Assembly: GCA_024229395.1 (NCBI GenBank)
Contig: JAAESM010000050.1
Location: 403,888-467,887, forward strand
From: Planctomycetota bacterium
GTDB taxonomy: Bacteria; Planctomycetota; UBA1135
Reading direction: 5' to 3'
Length of the DNA: 64,000 nucleotides
Part shown: positions 9,569-18,197 of the stretch, piece after piece
How positions within the stretch are numbered: the first letter of the stretch is position 1
Layout: every line of letters starts with the position of its first letter
The notes under the pieces: model-generated
What the model was told of the DNA's origin: nothing
The model's input: only the letters and a program-made list of their open reading frames with translations
Database searches by the model: none
Made by a program: the position numbers and the translations under genes

Positions 9569-10639
9569 ATGGGCAAGGCTTTGGTGAGGAGCTTCCTGGC
9601 GCAATCGATGCGCTTGACCGGCATTTTGCGGTCGTCGGAAACTGCTGCCAAGAATCAGCTCAACATCCTTTGCTACCACCGCATTCTGCCTACGGCACAG
9701 AAGGCCGCGTACTTTTGCCCCGACTTGGTGGTCACTCCGGAAGCCTTTCACAATCATTGCCAGACTCTGGCGGAGTTCTATCGTGTGCTGCCATTGGCCG
9801 AAGCGGTAGCAACCTTGCAGCAAGAGCAAGGGAATGAAACTGGATCTGGCAACAATGGCAATGCTGCTGCAGACAAGCCAATCGTGGCGCTGACCTTCGA
9901 TGATGGTTACGTCGATAACCTCAAATACGCCGCGCCGATCCTCGCGGAGTTCGAGCAGCGTGCGACTTTCTTCGTGGTTTCTGGCTTGATGGGCACCAGC
10001 ACTCCACCGTGGTACGACTTGGTGGCACGTTGTGTGTTGGATCTTGCCGAACGTGAAGAAGGCTGCCTTGCCGACGGCTCCCCCGCCGAACTTGCCTTGG
10101 GCTTGAGCGCGGTGGAAGTTGTGGAAGGCGCGAAGGCTTTCTCGCCTGAGCTACGCAAATCTTTGGCCGAAAGACTCTGCGATCGCTTGGATGGCGCTCC
10201 GCAGTTCGCTGACGAGGACCTGGTCATGAACGCGCAACAGCTGCGTGAACTCCAAAAGCAAGGTCACGAGATCGGCTCGCACTCCGTCAGCCACGAGATT
10301 CTGCCGCTGTTGAGCGATCAAGATCTCGAAGAGGAAATCCAGCTATCAAAGCAGCAGCTCGAAGATGGCTTGCAACAGCCCATCTCCTCCTTCTGCTATC
10401 CGAACGGCGACTTCGATGATCGCTGCCTGGAGATGGTCGAGAAGCATGGCTATGACCAAGCCGTCACCACCCGCAATGGTTCCAATAAAGCCGCTACGGC
10501 GCCATTCACGCTGAAGCGTCGCTTCATCCACGAAGAACGCCTCGCGGATGGCCAAGGGAGGCCGTCGGCAAGTTTGTTGCGCGCACAAACCAGTGGCTTG
10601 CTCGATCGCCTATTAAGGCGCGGAGGGCAAGACGCATGA
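9569..10639 (+). CDS. Polysaccharide deacetylase family protein (NodB-like)
   Basis: This 356-residue protein contains the NodB homology fold: the metal-binding TFDDGYVDNL motif near residue 108, the second metal motif HEIGSHSVSHEIL (HxxxH), and the FCYPNGDFDD segment late in the domain. It should remove N- or O-acetyl groups from a polysaccharide or its lipid-linked precursor. No clear signal peptide is present, so it is likely cytoplasmic or membrane-associated. It starts 6 bases after rmlC and overlaps the acyltransferase by 4 bases. An enzyme removing and one adding acyl groups are thus made together, consistent with tailoring of the same glycan. Confidence 0.85.
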   Translation: MGKALVRSFLAQSMRLTGILRSSETAAKNQLNILCYHRILPTAQKAAYFCPDLVVTPEAFHNHCQTLAEFYRVLPLAEAVATLQQEQGNETGSGNNGNAAADKPIVALTFDDGYVDNLKYAAPILAEFEQRATFFVVSGLMGTSTPPWYDLVARCVLDLAEREEGCLADGSPAELALGLSAVEVVEGAKAFSPELRKSLAERLCDRLDGAPQFADEDLVMNAQQLRELQKQGHEIGSHSVSHEILPLLSDQDLEEEIQLSKQQLEDGLQQPISSFCYPNGDFDDRCLEMVEKHGYDQAVTTRNGSNKAATAPFTLKRRFIHEERLADGQGRPSASLLRAQTSGLLDRLLRRGGQDA

Positions 10640-11706
10640 ACTTCCAGGAATACCGCGACCGACGTTTCTTTGGTTCGCTCGACGGCATTCGCGCCGGCAG
10701 CATCTTGGCGGTGATCTGGCATCATGCCACACCACGCGGCGGTTATGCCTTGCCAATGTTCGACCGTGGTTTCCTTGGTGTGGACATGTTCTTCGTGTTG
10801 AGCGGTTTCCTGATCGTGACCTTGCTGCTGCGTGAACATGATCGCAATGGCAGCATCTCGCTGAAGAACTTCTACGCCCGACGTACGCTGCGGATTTTCC
10901 CGGTCTATTACGCGCTGCTCGGCGCCATGACCGCGCTGTATCTGCTCAAACCAGATGCCGGGAGCGCGTCGGCCTTCTTCGGTGAACTGCCCTTCCACCT
11001 CAGCTACACCTCGAACTGGATCGATGCGTCGGTGCTGGCGTTCACCTGGTCGCTGGCCACCGAGGAACAGTTCTACTTGTTCTGGCCGCCGATCGAACGC
11101 TACCTGAAACCCTTCGCCATCCCGTTGCTGTTGGTGGTGATTGCATTGAGCCAGCTGGTTAACTTTGGGGTCTTCGATTCGCAGCTCCATCAGCTGTTCG
11201 GCGAGAGTTCCGAGATCCTGCATATCCTGCAGGTCACCTTCACGCCAATCTGCTTGGGGGTCCTGGTAGCCCATGCGCTGCACCGCCCTCAAGGTTTTGC
11301 CAAGCTGGCCAAACTTTGTGGTGGTCGCTTTCAACCGTTGCTTGGCACCGTCTTGGTGCTGATCGCCTGCAATTTGCCTGGCGACGACATCTCCGGCTGG
11401 ATCCGGCTGTGTGTGCATATCACGATGACCTTCCTGCTGATCTCGCTGGTCGTGCGTGAAGACCATATGCTGCAACGTGCGCTCAACATCCCGATCATCA
11501 AGCGGATGGGCGCAATCAGTTACGGCATGTACCTATTCCACGTCTTTGCCGTGACCGCCGTGCTGAAGGTCATGGATCGATTGTCGCTTAGTAATGCGAT
11601 TATCGCCTTCCTCCTGACTACAATATTAACCATCTTGGTCTCGGAGCTGAGCTTCCGCTTCTTCGAGAACCCTATCATGCGTTGGAAGAAACGCTTCAAC
11701 TCCTAA
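10636..11706 (+). CDS. Acyltransferase family 3 (OafA/YrhL-like) membrane protein
   Basis: This 356-residue protein is hydrophobic with about ten membrane segments. It begins with the acyltransferase-3 pattern FFGSLDGIRAGSILAVIWHH, whose His in the first membrane helix is catalytic in this family, followed by GFLGVDMFFVLSGFLI and NFYARRTLRIFPVYY. These are standard marks of O-acetyl/acyl transferases acting on exopolysaccharide or O-antigen sugars. It overlaps the deacetylase by 4 bases. The acyl donor and target sugar cannot be read from the sequence. Confidence 0.9.
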   Translation: MNFQEYRDRRFFGSLDGIRAGSILAVIWHHATPRGGYALPMFDRGFLGVDMFFVLSGFLIVTLLLREHDRNGSISLKNFYARRTLRIFPVYYALLGAMTALYLLKPDAGSASAFFGELPFHLSYTSNWIDASVLAFTWSLATEEQFYLFWPPIERYLKPFAIPLLLVVIALSQLVNFGVFDSQLHQLFGESSEILHILQVTFTPICLGVLVAHALHRPQGFAKLAKLCGGRFQPLLGTVLVLIACNLPGDDISGWIRLCVHITMTFLLISLVVREDHMLQRALNIPIIKRMGAISYGMYLFHVFAVTAVLKVMDRLSLSNAIIAFLLTTILTILVSELSFRFFENPIMRWKKRFNS

Positions 11707-11724
11707 GCTGCACGCCCTCATTCC

Positions 11725-12699
11725 GTGAGTCAGAGTTCCATCCTGGTCGTGATTGTCAACTACCGGACGCCGGATTTATTGATCCAGTGCCTGCAGTCGA
11801 TTGCAACCGAGCGCGCAGGATGGCCACAGCTGAAGGTCCACGTCATCGACAACAATTCTGGCGATGGCTCGGTGGAAAAGATGGAAGCCGGCATCTCCGA
11901 GCACGGTTGGGGTGATTGGGCACGGGTGATCGCGTCAGATCAGAACCCAGGTTTCGGCGCTGGCAATAATGTCATCTTGCGCGAAGACCTAGCCAGCGAC
12001 AGCCCAGCCGATTATTACTTCATCCTGAATCCGGACACCGCGGTTTGCCCCGGCATCTTCCAGGCCTTGACCGAGTTCTTCGATGCCAACCCGAAGGCTT
12101 CGATCCTCGGACCCCGCACAGAGAGTGGAGCAGGCACCGCTGACCACACCGCCTTCCGCTTCCCCGGTTTCTGGAACTCCCTATGTGGTGGCATGCGCTT
12201 CGGTCCGTTGGATCGCAAGTGCCATAAGCTCATCACCGCGCCGGAGCCAAGCGAGACCGCCGTGAAGATGGACTGGGTCTCCGGCGGTGGCATGATCGTG
12301 CGCAGGCAGGTCTTCGAGAAGGTCGGCTTGTTCGACGAGAAGTTCTTCCTGTACTTTGAAGAGACCGACCTCTGTCACCGCGCCCACAAGCTGGGTCATG
12401 AAGTCTGGTATGTGCCGCAAGCACGCATGATGCATTGGTCCGGCGCATCCACCGGAGTGGCAACCGGCGAGCGCCCCGTAAACCGTATGCCTGGTTGGTG
12501 GTTCGCTTCACGCCGACGCTATTTGCGTAACTTTCACAATCCACTGTTCGTCTTGTGCTGCAACCTTGCCTTCGCCAATGGGCGCGCGTTGTGGCAGCTA
12601 AGGTCGTGGATCAAGCGGCGTACGCCGGTGGATCCACCGCACTTCCTGTGGGATTTCGTGCGCTTTAACTTTCTCGGTCAGCGCTGGGATCGAAAGTAG
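11725..12699 (+). CDS. Glycosyltransferase family 2, rhamnosyltransferase-like
   Basis: This 324-residue protein, starting at a GTG, has the GT2 nucleotide-sugar fold: VIVNYRTPDLLIQCL, VIDNNSGDGSV, NPGFGAGNN and YFILNPDTAV (the DxD-like position), then VSGGGMIVRRQVFEKVGLFDEKFFLYFEE. The NPGFGxGNN and FLYFEETDLCHR pattern is common in WbbL/RfbF-type rhamnosyltransferases, which fits the adjacent rml genes. It resembles the minus-strand GT at 17133-18122, sharing both motif order and C-terminal region, so the two are related. Cytoplasmic, acting on lipid-linked sugar. Donor inferred. Confidence 0.87.
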   Translation: MSQSSILVVIVNYRTPDLLIQCLQSIATERAGWPQLKVHVIDNNSGDGSVEKMEAGISEHGWGDWARVIASDQNPGFGAGNNVILREDLASDSPADYYFILNPDTAVCPGIFQALTEFFDANPKASILGPRTESGAGTADHTAFRFPGFWNSLCGGMRFGPLDRKCHKLITAPEPSETAVKMDWVSGGGMIVRRQVFEKVGLFDEKFFLYFEETDLCHRAHKLGHEVWYVPQARMMHWSGASTGVATGERPVNRMPGWWFASRRRYLRNFHNPLFVLCCNLAFANGRALWQLRSWIKRRTPVDPPHFLWDFVRFNFLGQRWDRK

Positions 12700-12702
12700 A
12701 CC

Positions 12703-12721
12703 AACGGCTGCGCTAGCCGTT
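12703..12721. terminator. Hairpin between convergent glycosyltransferase genes
   Basis: AACGGCT-GCGCT-AGCCGTT forms a 7-bp stem with a 5-base loop immediately after the stop of the plus-strand GT and before the stop of the convergent GT. There is no long T-run, so it may be a weak bidirectional terminator. Confidence 0.5.
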
Positions 12722-12749
12722 CGTTGCGCGCTTCGTCTACACCAATCCG

Positions 12750-13937
12750 CTAGCCATCATCGCGATCTGTTCGCTGCCAACCTTGTTGGCGCTTGAACAG
12801 AAAGGACAGATACACGCCGATCTTGCTCACGGCGTAAAACGGCGCCATCAGCAACTTCGACAAAGGCACATCTTCACGGCCGTACCAGAGCCACCCCAAG
12901 AACACCGCGGAAGCGACGAAGTCCAACGCCAAGAATGCTGGCAATGCCAACCAGCCGGCGCCAATCAACAATCCAAGCAGGCCAAAGCCGAAGCTCAACA
13001 ACACCAACAGGGCCAAGGGCGGCACCAGGATATCTGCAAAATGGAAGATGCGGCTCAATCGCGGTGGCAAGAAGGCGGAGCGCAACAACATGGGTAACTT
13101 GCGCAAGGTCGCGCCAAGGATGCCATGCTCCCAACGACGCAACTGCGTCTGCGCGCCTTCCTTCGACGAAGGCAGATAACTGAGCACTTCTACTCCTGCG
13201 GCCAAACGCGGACCGATGCCGGCGGCAGCCAAAGCCCATCCCCAACATGCATCTTCTGCCAACTCACCAATCGGCACTGGATGCTTCTGCAAATCCGCCC
13301 AGCTGATGGCGAAACCGGAGCCGGTCAGCTGCACCGGTGCGCCGAGACTTGCCAAGCCGCGCAAGCGCACTTCATTGCGGAAGCGGAAAGCGAAACCACG
13401 TAGGCCGGCGTCGGCCATGCGATAGATGGCTTGCACTGGACGATGGTGGGCGATGACTTCACGTGCAAGTTCGGCAGGGCTGCCTTGTTGAAACCAACTA
13501 TCGGCATCCATGAACACCACGACCTGGGGTGGTTGTTCCTCTAAGCGCTGCAATGCCCAAGCCAAGGCATAGGGCTTACCACGATCACTATCGTGCGAAC
13601 GCTCCCAAACTTCGACGCCAGCTTCGCGCGCGATCTTGGCGGTGTCGTCGGTGCAATTATCCGCGATCACCACCGTGCGTAGGTTCTCGCGATCGACACA
13701 CTTCAGACGATCCAGCATCTCGCCGAGCAACGCCTGCTCATTGTGTGCCGGGATTAGCAACACGGCGCTGGGAGCGGCATCCCCGGCAGGACTCAAGGCT
13801 GCCTCGGAAGCCGCATTCTCATTGGCTTTGTGGCTCGGGCGGATCGCCATGCCAGCCACCACTTCGAGCAGCAAGAAGGCACTCGGCAGGCACAGGATAA
13901 TCCCAATCCAGTAGACGAATTCGCGCAGAATTTCCAT
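12750..13937 (-). CDS. Membrane-anchored processive-type glycosyltransferase family 2
   Basis: The ATG at 13937 is chosen because it starts directly before the first membrane helix; the frame extends to 13976. The 395-residue protein has an N-terminal helix, then a GT2 domain with VLLIPAHNEQALLGEML, VVIADNCTDDTA, VVVFMDADSWF (DxD), AEDACWGWALAAAG and QLRRWEHG. The last matches the QxxRW signature of membrane GT2 enzymes such as cellulose or hyaluronan synthases. Two or three hydrophobic helices follow at residues 310-370. It probably adds sugars on the cytoplasmic face and may assist translocation. It stands alone on the minus strand, divergent from the GT4 gene at 14043. Confidence 0.85.
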   Translation of the reverse strand: MEILREFVYWIGIILCLPSAFLLLEVVAGMAIRPSHKANENAASEAALSPAGDAAPSAVLLIPAHNEQALLGEMLDRLKCVDRENLRTVVIADNCTDDTAKIAREAGVEVWERSHDSDRGKPYALAWALQRLEEQPPQVVVFMDADSWFQQGSPAELAREVIAHHRPVQAIYRMADAGLRGFAFRFRNEVRLRGLASLGAPVQLTGSGFAISWADLQKHPVPIGELAEDACWGWALAAAGIGPRLAAGVEVLSYLPSSKEGAQTQLRRWEHGILGATLRKLPMLLRSAFLPPRLSRIFHFADILVPPLALLVLLSFGFGLLGLLIGAGWLALPAFLALDFVASAVFLGWLWYGREDVPLSKLLMAPFYAVSKIGVYLSFLFKRQQGWQRTDRDDG

Positions 13938-13980
13938 CGGATGCGTCTTAGCAGGCAAGAATGCCCATCGAAGCACCGAT

Positions 13981-13986
13981 AGTATA
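13981..13986 (-). promoter_or_regulatory. Possible -10 box in the divergent gap 13938-14042
   Basis: On the minus strand this reads TATACT, a near-consensus sigma-70 -10 hexamer about 44 bases before the ATG of the 12750-13937 gene. The complementary strand carries TATAGA and could serve the divergent GT4 gene. No matching -35 hexamer is obvious. Confidence 0.35.
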
Positions 13987-14042
13987 GATGCCAGCCATTG
14001 CCTGCACCTTGTTGCGGAGCTTGGATTCCATCACCAAGGCGC

Positions 14043-15254
14043 ATGAAAGTCCTCTACCTGGTCAATCAATACCCCAAGAACAGCCACACCTTCGTGCGGC
14101 GTGAGATTGTGGGTGTCGAGGAGCTCGGCATTGACGTGGTACGGGTGTCGATTCGCCCCCCTGCCAATGATCTGGTCGAAGCCGCCGACCGTGAAGAAGC
14201 CGCCAAGACTCATTCGCTGTTGGCCAATGGTTCCAAAGGTCTGCTGGCACCCATGCTGAAGGTGGCTCTGCGTCACCCAATCGCATTCTTGCGCGGCATC
14301 AAGCGCACCTTCGCCTTGGCACGCAACGCCGAACGCGGTCTGATGGTGCACTTCGCTTACTTCGCCGAGGCCTGCGCCTTGCTGCGTATCTGCCGCGCCG
14401 AACATGTGGAGCATGTGCATGTGCATTTCGCCACCAACCCGCCACTGGTCACAATGCTGACCAAGGCACTGGGTGGCCCAGGATTCAGCATCACCGTGCA
14501 TGGTTCCGAGGAGTACTACCGCGCCGTCAGCCTAAAGTTGGCGGACAAGGTGGAAGATGCACGCTTCGTGGCGGCAATCAGTCGCTTCGGACGTAGCCAA
14601 CTGCAGCTGTTCGCCAAACCGGAAGTGCATGACCGCATTCACATCGTGCATTGCGGGCTGGATAGCGCATTCCTGGAGCAGAAGAACCTGGCGCCACCAA
14701 GTGGTAATCGCTTCTTGTTCGTTGGCCGCCTTTGTCAGCAGAAGCAACCGCAAGTCATGCTGGAAGCTGCCGGCCTGCTGAAGCAACGCGGCGTGGATTT
14801 TCACATCGACATTGTTGGCGACGGCGAACTCATGGATGTGGTCAACGCAGCCATAACCAAGTACGAACTCGCCGACCACATCACGATGTACGGCACGGTC
14901 GATGGCGCCGAAGTGCGCAAGCGCATCGAGGCCAGTATGGCCATGCTGCTGCCAAGTTCCGCTGAAGGGCTGCCAGTGGTGTTAATGGAATCGATGGCGC
15001 TACATCGCCCAGTGATTACCACCTTCATTGCTGCGATCCCGGAGCTGATTCGTCAAGGCGTAGAGGGTTGGCTGGTACCGACCGGCAATGCCACCGCCTT
15101 CGCCGACGCCATGCAAGAAGCGCTCGAATGTTCGCCTGAAGAGCTACAACGCTTAGGCGATGCCGCTGCCCTGCGTGCACGTGAGCGTCACGATATTCGT
15201 GTTTCTGCCAAACGCATGGCAGATCTGTTCGAGCACTACGTGCCGAAGGCTTAA
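14043..15254 (+). CDS. Glycosyltransferase family 4 (WcaL/colanic-acid type)
   Basis: The ATG at 14043 begins MKVLYLVNQYPKNSHTFVRREI, the typical N-terminus of WcaL-like GT4 enzymes, so it is preferred to the longer frame from 13998. The 403-residue protein has the two Rossmann lobes of GT-B. The C-terminal lobe contains NRFLFVGRLCQQKQPQVML and the EGLPVVLMESMALHRPVI segment with the conserved E-x7-E donor site. The N-terminal lobe carries VHVHFATNPPLV and ITVHGSEEYY. It transfers an activated sugar to a growing lipid-linked oligosaccharide at the cytoplasmic membrane. Donor and linkage unknown. Confidence 0.9.
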   Translation: MKVLYLVNQYPKNSHTFVRREIVGVEELGIDVVRVSIRPPANDLVEAADREEAAKTHSLLANGSKGLLAPMLKVALRHPIAFLRGIKRTFALARNAERGLMVHFAYFAEACALLRICRAEHVEHVHVHFATNPPLVTMLTKALGGPGFSITVHGSEEYYRAVSLKLADKVEDARFVAAISRFGRSQLQLFAKPEVHDRIHIVHCGLDSAFLEQKNLAPPSGNRFLFVGRLCQQKQPQVMLEAAGLLKQRGVDFHIDIVGDGELMDVVNAAITKYELADHITMYGTVDGAEVRKRIEASMAMLLPSSAEGLPVVLMESMALHRPVITTFIAAIPELIRQGVEGWLVPTGNATAFADAMQEALECSPEELQRLGDAAALRARERHDIRVSAKRMADLFEHYVPKA

Positions 15255-15259
15255 GCCTT
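15246..15259. repeat. Perfect 14-bp palindrome spanning the stop of the GT4 gene
   Basis: AAGGCTTAAGCCTT is a perfect palindrome without a loop that includes the TAA stop, in the 14-base gap between two convergent genes. It may slow or end transcription, but alone it is too short to call a terminator. Confidence 0.3.
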
Positions 15260-15268
15260 CCTTAACCC

Positions 15269-16267
15269 TTACTTGTACTCAATCAGTTCTACCTTGCCGC
15301 GCTTGAAGCTGCGGCGTTCGGCGAACACACCTAAGGCCTGTGGCAGCTTGCCTGCCACGCAACTGCAGGCATAGGGCAGGCGCTCGCCTAAAGATCGCTG
15401 CGGATAACTCTGCTGCAGATGCCCGGCAACGCGGATGACCTGCAGTGGATAGATTCCAAAAGCCAGCAGCGCCAATGGGTGCGCCACGATCGCCAACAGC
15501 AGGATCGTCAGCGGCAAGATCCAACCCCACAGCAACGCACTGCGCACTTCGCCGATATGGAAGTTCGCCTCACGATGACGTCGGAGGTTGCCGGCATAAG
15601 CATGACCAGCACGTCGACTCCGTTGCCACCACTGACTGAGTTTGGTCATGGCTGCGTCATGCAGGGTCATTTCGCCGTCGAGACGTTCAATGAACCAACC
15701 TGCAGCACGCAGGCGGAAACATAGATCTGGTTCCTCGCCGGCAATCACACGATTATTGAAGCCATCGACCGCCAGTAAAGCAGCAACGCGCATCATGGCA
15801 TCACCGCCGCAGGCATCGGCCTTGCCGATTGGAGTTTCCCATTCGATATCGCACAACAGGTTGTAACGACTGGCTTCGGGAAAACGCTCGCGGCGTCGGC
15901 CGCAGACGACCGCAAGACCTTCTTCGGTTTGCAGAGCGGCGAAGGCTTGCTCCATCCAGCCATGGACCAACTCACAATCGCCATCGAGAAACTGCACGAA
16001 CTGCATTCTCGGTTCGACGGTGAGCAAGTGACGCCAACCTTCATTGCGCGCGCGTGCGGCAGTAAACGGAATCGCCAGATCTAACTCGACGATCTCGGCA
16101 CCCAACTCGCGGGCGATCTCGAGGCTGTTGTCGGTGGAACCGGAATCGACATAGACCACGCGCCGGCCTTCACCGACCACTGAGGCCAGGCAACGCTGCA
16201 GTCGTTCCCCTTCATTTCGACCGATGGCAACGACGCCAATCGGGGCAGTGCTTAGCTCTGCTTCCAC
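15269..16267 (-). CDS. Glycosyltransferase family 2
   Basis: This 332-residue GT2 protein begins with VVAIGRNEGERLQRCLASV, followed by VVYVDSGSTDNSLEIARELGA and FVQFLDGDCELVHGWM with the metal-binding DGD. A QWWQRSRRAGHAYAGN segment and two hydrophobic helices lie near the C-terminus (residues about 238-275), so it is probably membrane-associated. The start overlaps the end of the upstream sulfotransferase by 16 bases, placing it at the end of the minus-strand group 21081-15269 (flippase, polymerase, GT2, sulfotransferase, GT2). Confidence 0.87.
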   Translation of the reverse strand: MEAELSTAPIGVVAIGRNEGERLQRCLASVVGEGRRVVYVDSGSTDNSLEIARELGAEIVELDLAIPFTAARARNEGWRHLLTVEPRMQFVQFLDGDCELVHGWMEQAFAALQTEEGLAVVCGRRRERFPEASRYNLLCDIEWETPIGKADACGGDAMMRVAALLAVDGFNNRVIAGEEPDLCFRLRAAGWFIERLDGEMTLHDAAMTKLSQWWQRSRRAGHAYAGNLRRHREANFHIGEVRSALLWGWILPLTILLLAIVAHPLALLAFGIYPLQVIRVAGHLQQSYPQRSLGERLPYACSCVAGKLPQALGVFAERRSFKRGKVELIEYK

Positions 16268-17136
16268 CGAGGCTCGGTCTCCGCAGTAACTTGTTTCCAG
16301 TTCGCACAGGTCAGCTCAAGCCCGAACCACTCCCCTAGCTGGGCCAGATCGCGATCGAATTCACCTTCGACCATGGCGCGTGATTCGGCGCTCAGCTCTG
16401 GGCGCTCGGTCATCATCCATGGACTCTTCATGCGATTGCGCACCGATTCCGGCAGGAAGGTACGGCGCAACCATTGCAGCCAGCGAATCGAGAACAGGCG
16501 TTCGCGTTGCGCCGATTTGCGCATGCGCAGACTACTGACGTTCTGCTCAGCCTTTTCGGCAATCCATTGCGGCTTACCTTCATAACCGAGGAATTCGCAG
16601 ACGCGTTCCAAAGTGCGTTGCGGATGCTTGCGCACTGAGTCGGTGAAGATCGGCAGCACCGATTCCTTACCAAAGGCGCTAATCCATGGCTGCAACTGCT
16701 TGGCATAGCAACCATAATCGATCATCTCATGATGCTTGAGTACGGCGCTATCGATATCAGCCGAATAGACACCCTGCGTCCACTCATGGATGTAATGCGA
16801 GACCAAGCGTTCGACCGGTTGGCGCATCACATAGATCACCTTCAATGGCGCACTACCGATCTCTTCCTGCAGGCGCGCGATGGTCTGCGGGTAAGTAGGC
16901 GACTTGGTGTAGTGCGTACTCGATTCACCACGTAAATCGCCTGGCTGCGCCTCTGCGAACAAGCCGCGATACCAATCCCTGCCGCGGGCATACTCCTCGT
17001 CATCACTGAAGAAGTTCGGCTCCTTAGGGTCGCTCATGTGAAAGCCTGGCTGGCTTTCCAATTGCACGTGCAAGGTGCTGGTCGCACATTTCATTGCACC
17101 GATGATGATGAAGTCCGGGCGTGGTGTGGAAGTCAT
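16252..17136 (-). CDS. Third sulfotransferase (heparan-sulfate NDST-like domain)
   Basis: The ATG at 17136 overlaps the stop of the upstream GT (ATGA), so it is preferred to 17163. It yields 294 residues starting MTSTPRPDFIIIGAMKCATSTL, with the PAPS 5'-loop GAMKCATSTL. It continues with PKEPNFFSDDEEYARGRDWYRGLF and VIYVMRQPVERLVSHYIHEW, the pattern of Golgi-type carbohydrate sulfotransferases and their bacterial relatives. It is expected to sulfate a sugar. It is the third such enzyme in the locus and of a different subfamily from the pair at 4434-6137, so the polymer may carry more than one sulfate. Confidence 0.88.
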   Translation of the reverse strand: MTSTPRPDFIIIGAMKCATSTLHVQLESQPGFHMSDPKEPNFFSDDEEYARGRDWYRGLFAEAQPGDLRGESSTHYTKSPTYPQTIARLQEEIGSAPLKVIYVMRQPVERLVSHYIHEWTQGVYSADIDSAVLKHHEMIDYGCYAKQLQPWISAFGKESVLPIFTDSVRKHPQRTLERVCEFLGYEGKPQWIAEKAEQNVSSLRMRKSAQRERLFSIRWLQWLRRTFLPESVRNRMKSPWMMTERPELSAESRAMVEGEFDRDLAQLGEWFGLELTCANWKQVTAETEPRWKQS

Positions 17137-18122
17137 ACGCGCGGAGGAAAATCGCCGCGCCAACCCTCTTTGGGGTCGACCGGCTTCTTGAAGTTATGCC
17201 AGATGTCGCGACCTTCGTGTTCACAAAGGTGCGGGCGTTTGTGGCGCACGAGTTCACGGCACCAGGAAATGGAGCGGCCAAGCATCCACATCAGGTTAGC
17301 CGACAGCAAACCGCCATGTCCATAGGACTTGGCAAGGATGCGACTACGCGATGCCCAGTAGTACTTTGGCAAGCGTTTGCGGGCGGCTTGGCTTTCCTTG
17401 ACCGGACCACTTCCACCACGCAGGTGAACCACATGGGCATCCGGCCAATACAACGAGTCGAACCCTGCCAGACGCGCGCGTCGGCAGAAGTCGATGTCTT
17501 CGAAGTACAGGAAGTAACCTTCGTCCATTAAGCCAATCTTTTCGAAAACCTCGCGGCGAATCACGATCGCAGCGAAAGAAGCCCAGGCAAACGGGACTGG
17601 GTAGTCCACCAACGGTGGTGAGACAGCCCAACGGCGCAGTATCTTCGAGAGCGGGCCAGTCGCCGCGGCGTGATCCAATTCACTCCACGGGCTATGGTCG
17701 CGAAAGACACTGTGCTGTGGTTTTCCATCGGGCCATTCAAGGCGCGGACTGAATAGGCAAACCTCAGGATGTTTGGCGACCGCCTCACGCAAGCCTTCCA
17801 TGGCCCCTGGGCGCACCAAAGTATCGCTATTCAACAGGAAATAAGTCTCCGCGTCGATCGCTAGAATCCCGACGTTATTACCGGCCGAAAAACCGTGATT
17901 GCCGCCGGCCTCAACCAGCCTGGCCCAGCTCCCCCAGCCATTGCCGCTGAGAGCCTCTGCGATGCGCTCTACGGAGTCATCGCCGGATTGATTGTCCACG
18001 ATGACTACACGCTCTTGAGGCGCCACCTGGTCCGCCAGCGTGTGCAGACAATCGATCACCATGCCCGGCGTGCGGTAGTTCAGAATCACAATCGCCAAAG
18101 GGCAACGCTCGTCTTGGCTCAT
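17133..18122 (-). CDS. Glycosyltransferase family 2, rhamnosyltransferase-like
   Basis: The ATG at 18122 (MSQDERCPLAIVILNYRTPG) is chosen over 18134. The 329-residue protein matches the same pattern as the plus-strand GT at 11725: VIVDNQSGDDSVERI, GFSAGNNVGI, YFLLNSDTLVRPGAM and VIRREVFEKIGLMDEGYFLYFEDIDFCRRA. Both probably descend from one WbbL-like rhamnosyltransferase. It is located between the polymerase gene and a sulfotransferase, with start/stop overlap to the latter. The sugar donor is likely dTDP-rhamnose, by inference from the rml block. Confidence 0.87.
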   Translation of the reverse strand: MSQDERCPLAIVILNYRTPGMVIDCLHTLADQVAPQERVVIVDNQSGDDSVERIAEALSGNGWGSWARLVEAGGNHGFSAGNNVGILAIDAETYFLLNSDTLVRPGAMEGLREAVAKHPEVCLFSPRLEWPDGKPQHSVFRDHSPWSELDHAAATGPLSKILRRWAVSPPLVDYPVPFAWASFAAIVIRREVFEKIGLMDEGYFLYFEDIDFCRRARLAGFDSLYWPDAHVVHLRGGSGPVKESQAARKRLPKYYWASRSRILAKSYGHGGLLSANLMWMLGRSISWCRELVRHKRPHLCEHEGRDIWHNFKKPVDPKEGWRGDFPPRV

Positions 18123-18197
18123 GGGGTTCTGCAAACTCTGGGGTGAAATGAATTCAGCGGTCGCATTTTAGGGCAAGTCAACATCGGCTTCTAGGAC

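Noticed and set aside
10450..11475. 341-codon minus-strand frame under the deacetylase and acyltransferase
   Set aside because: Antisense to the confident acyltransferase-3 gene; Gln/His-rich composition typical of shadow frames.
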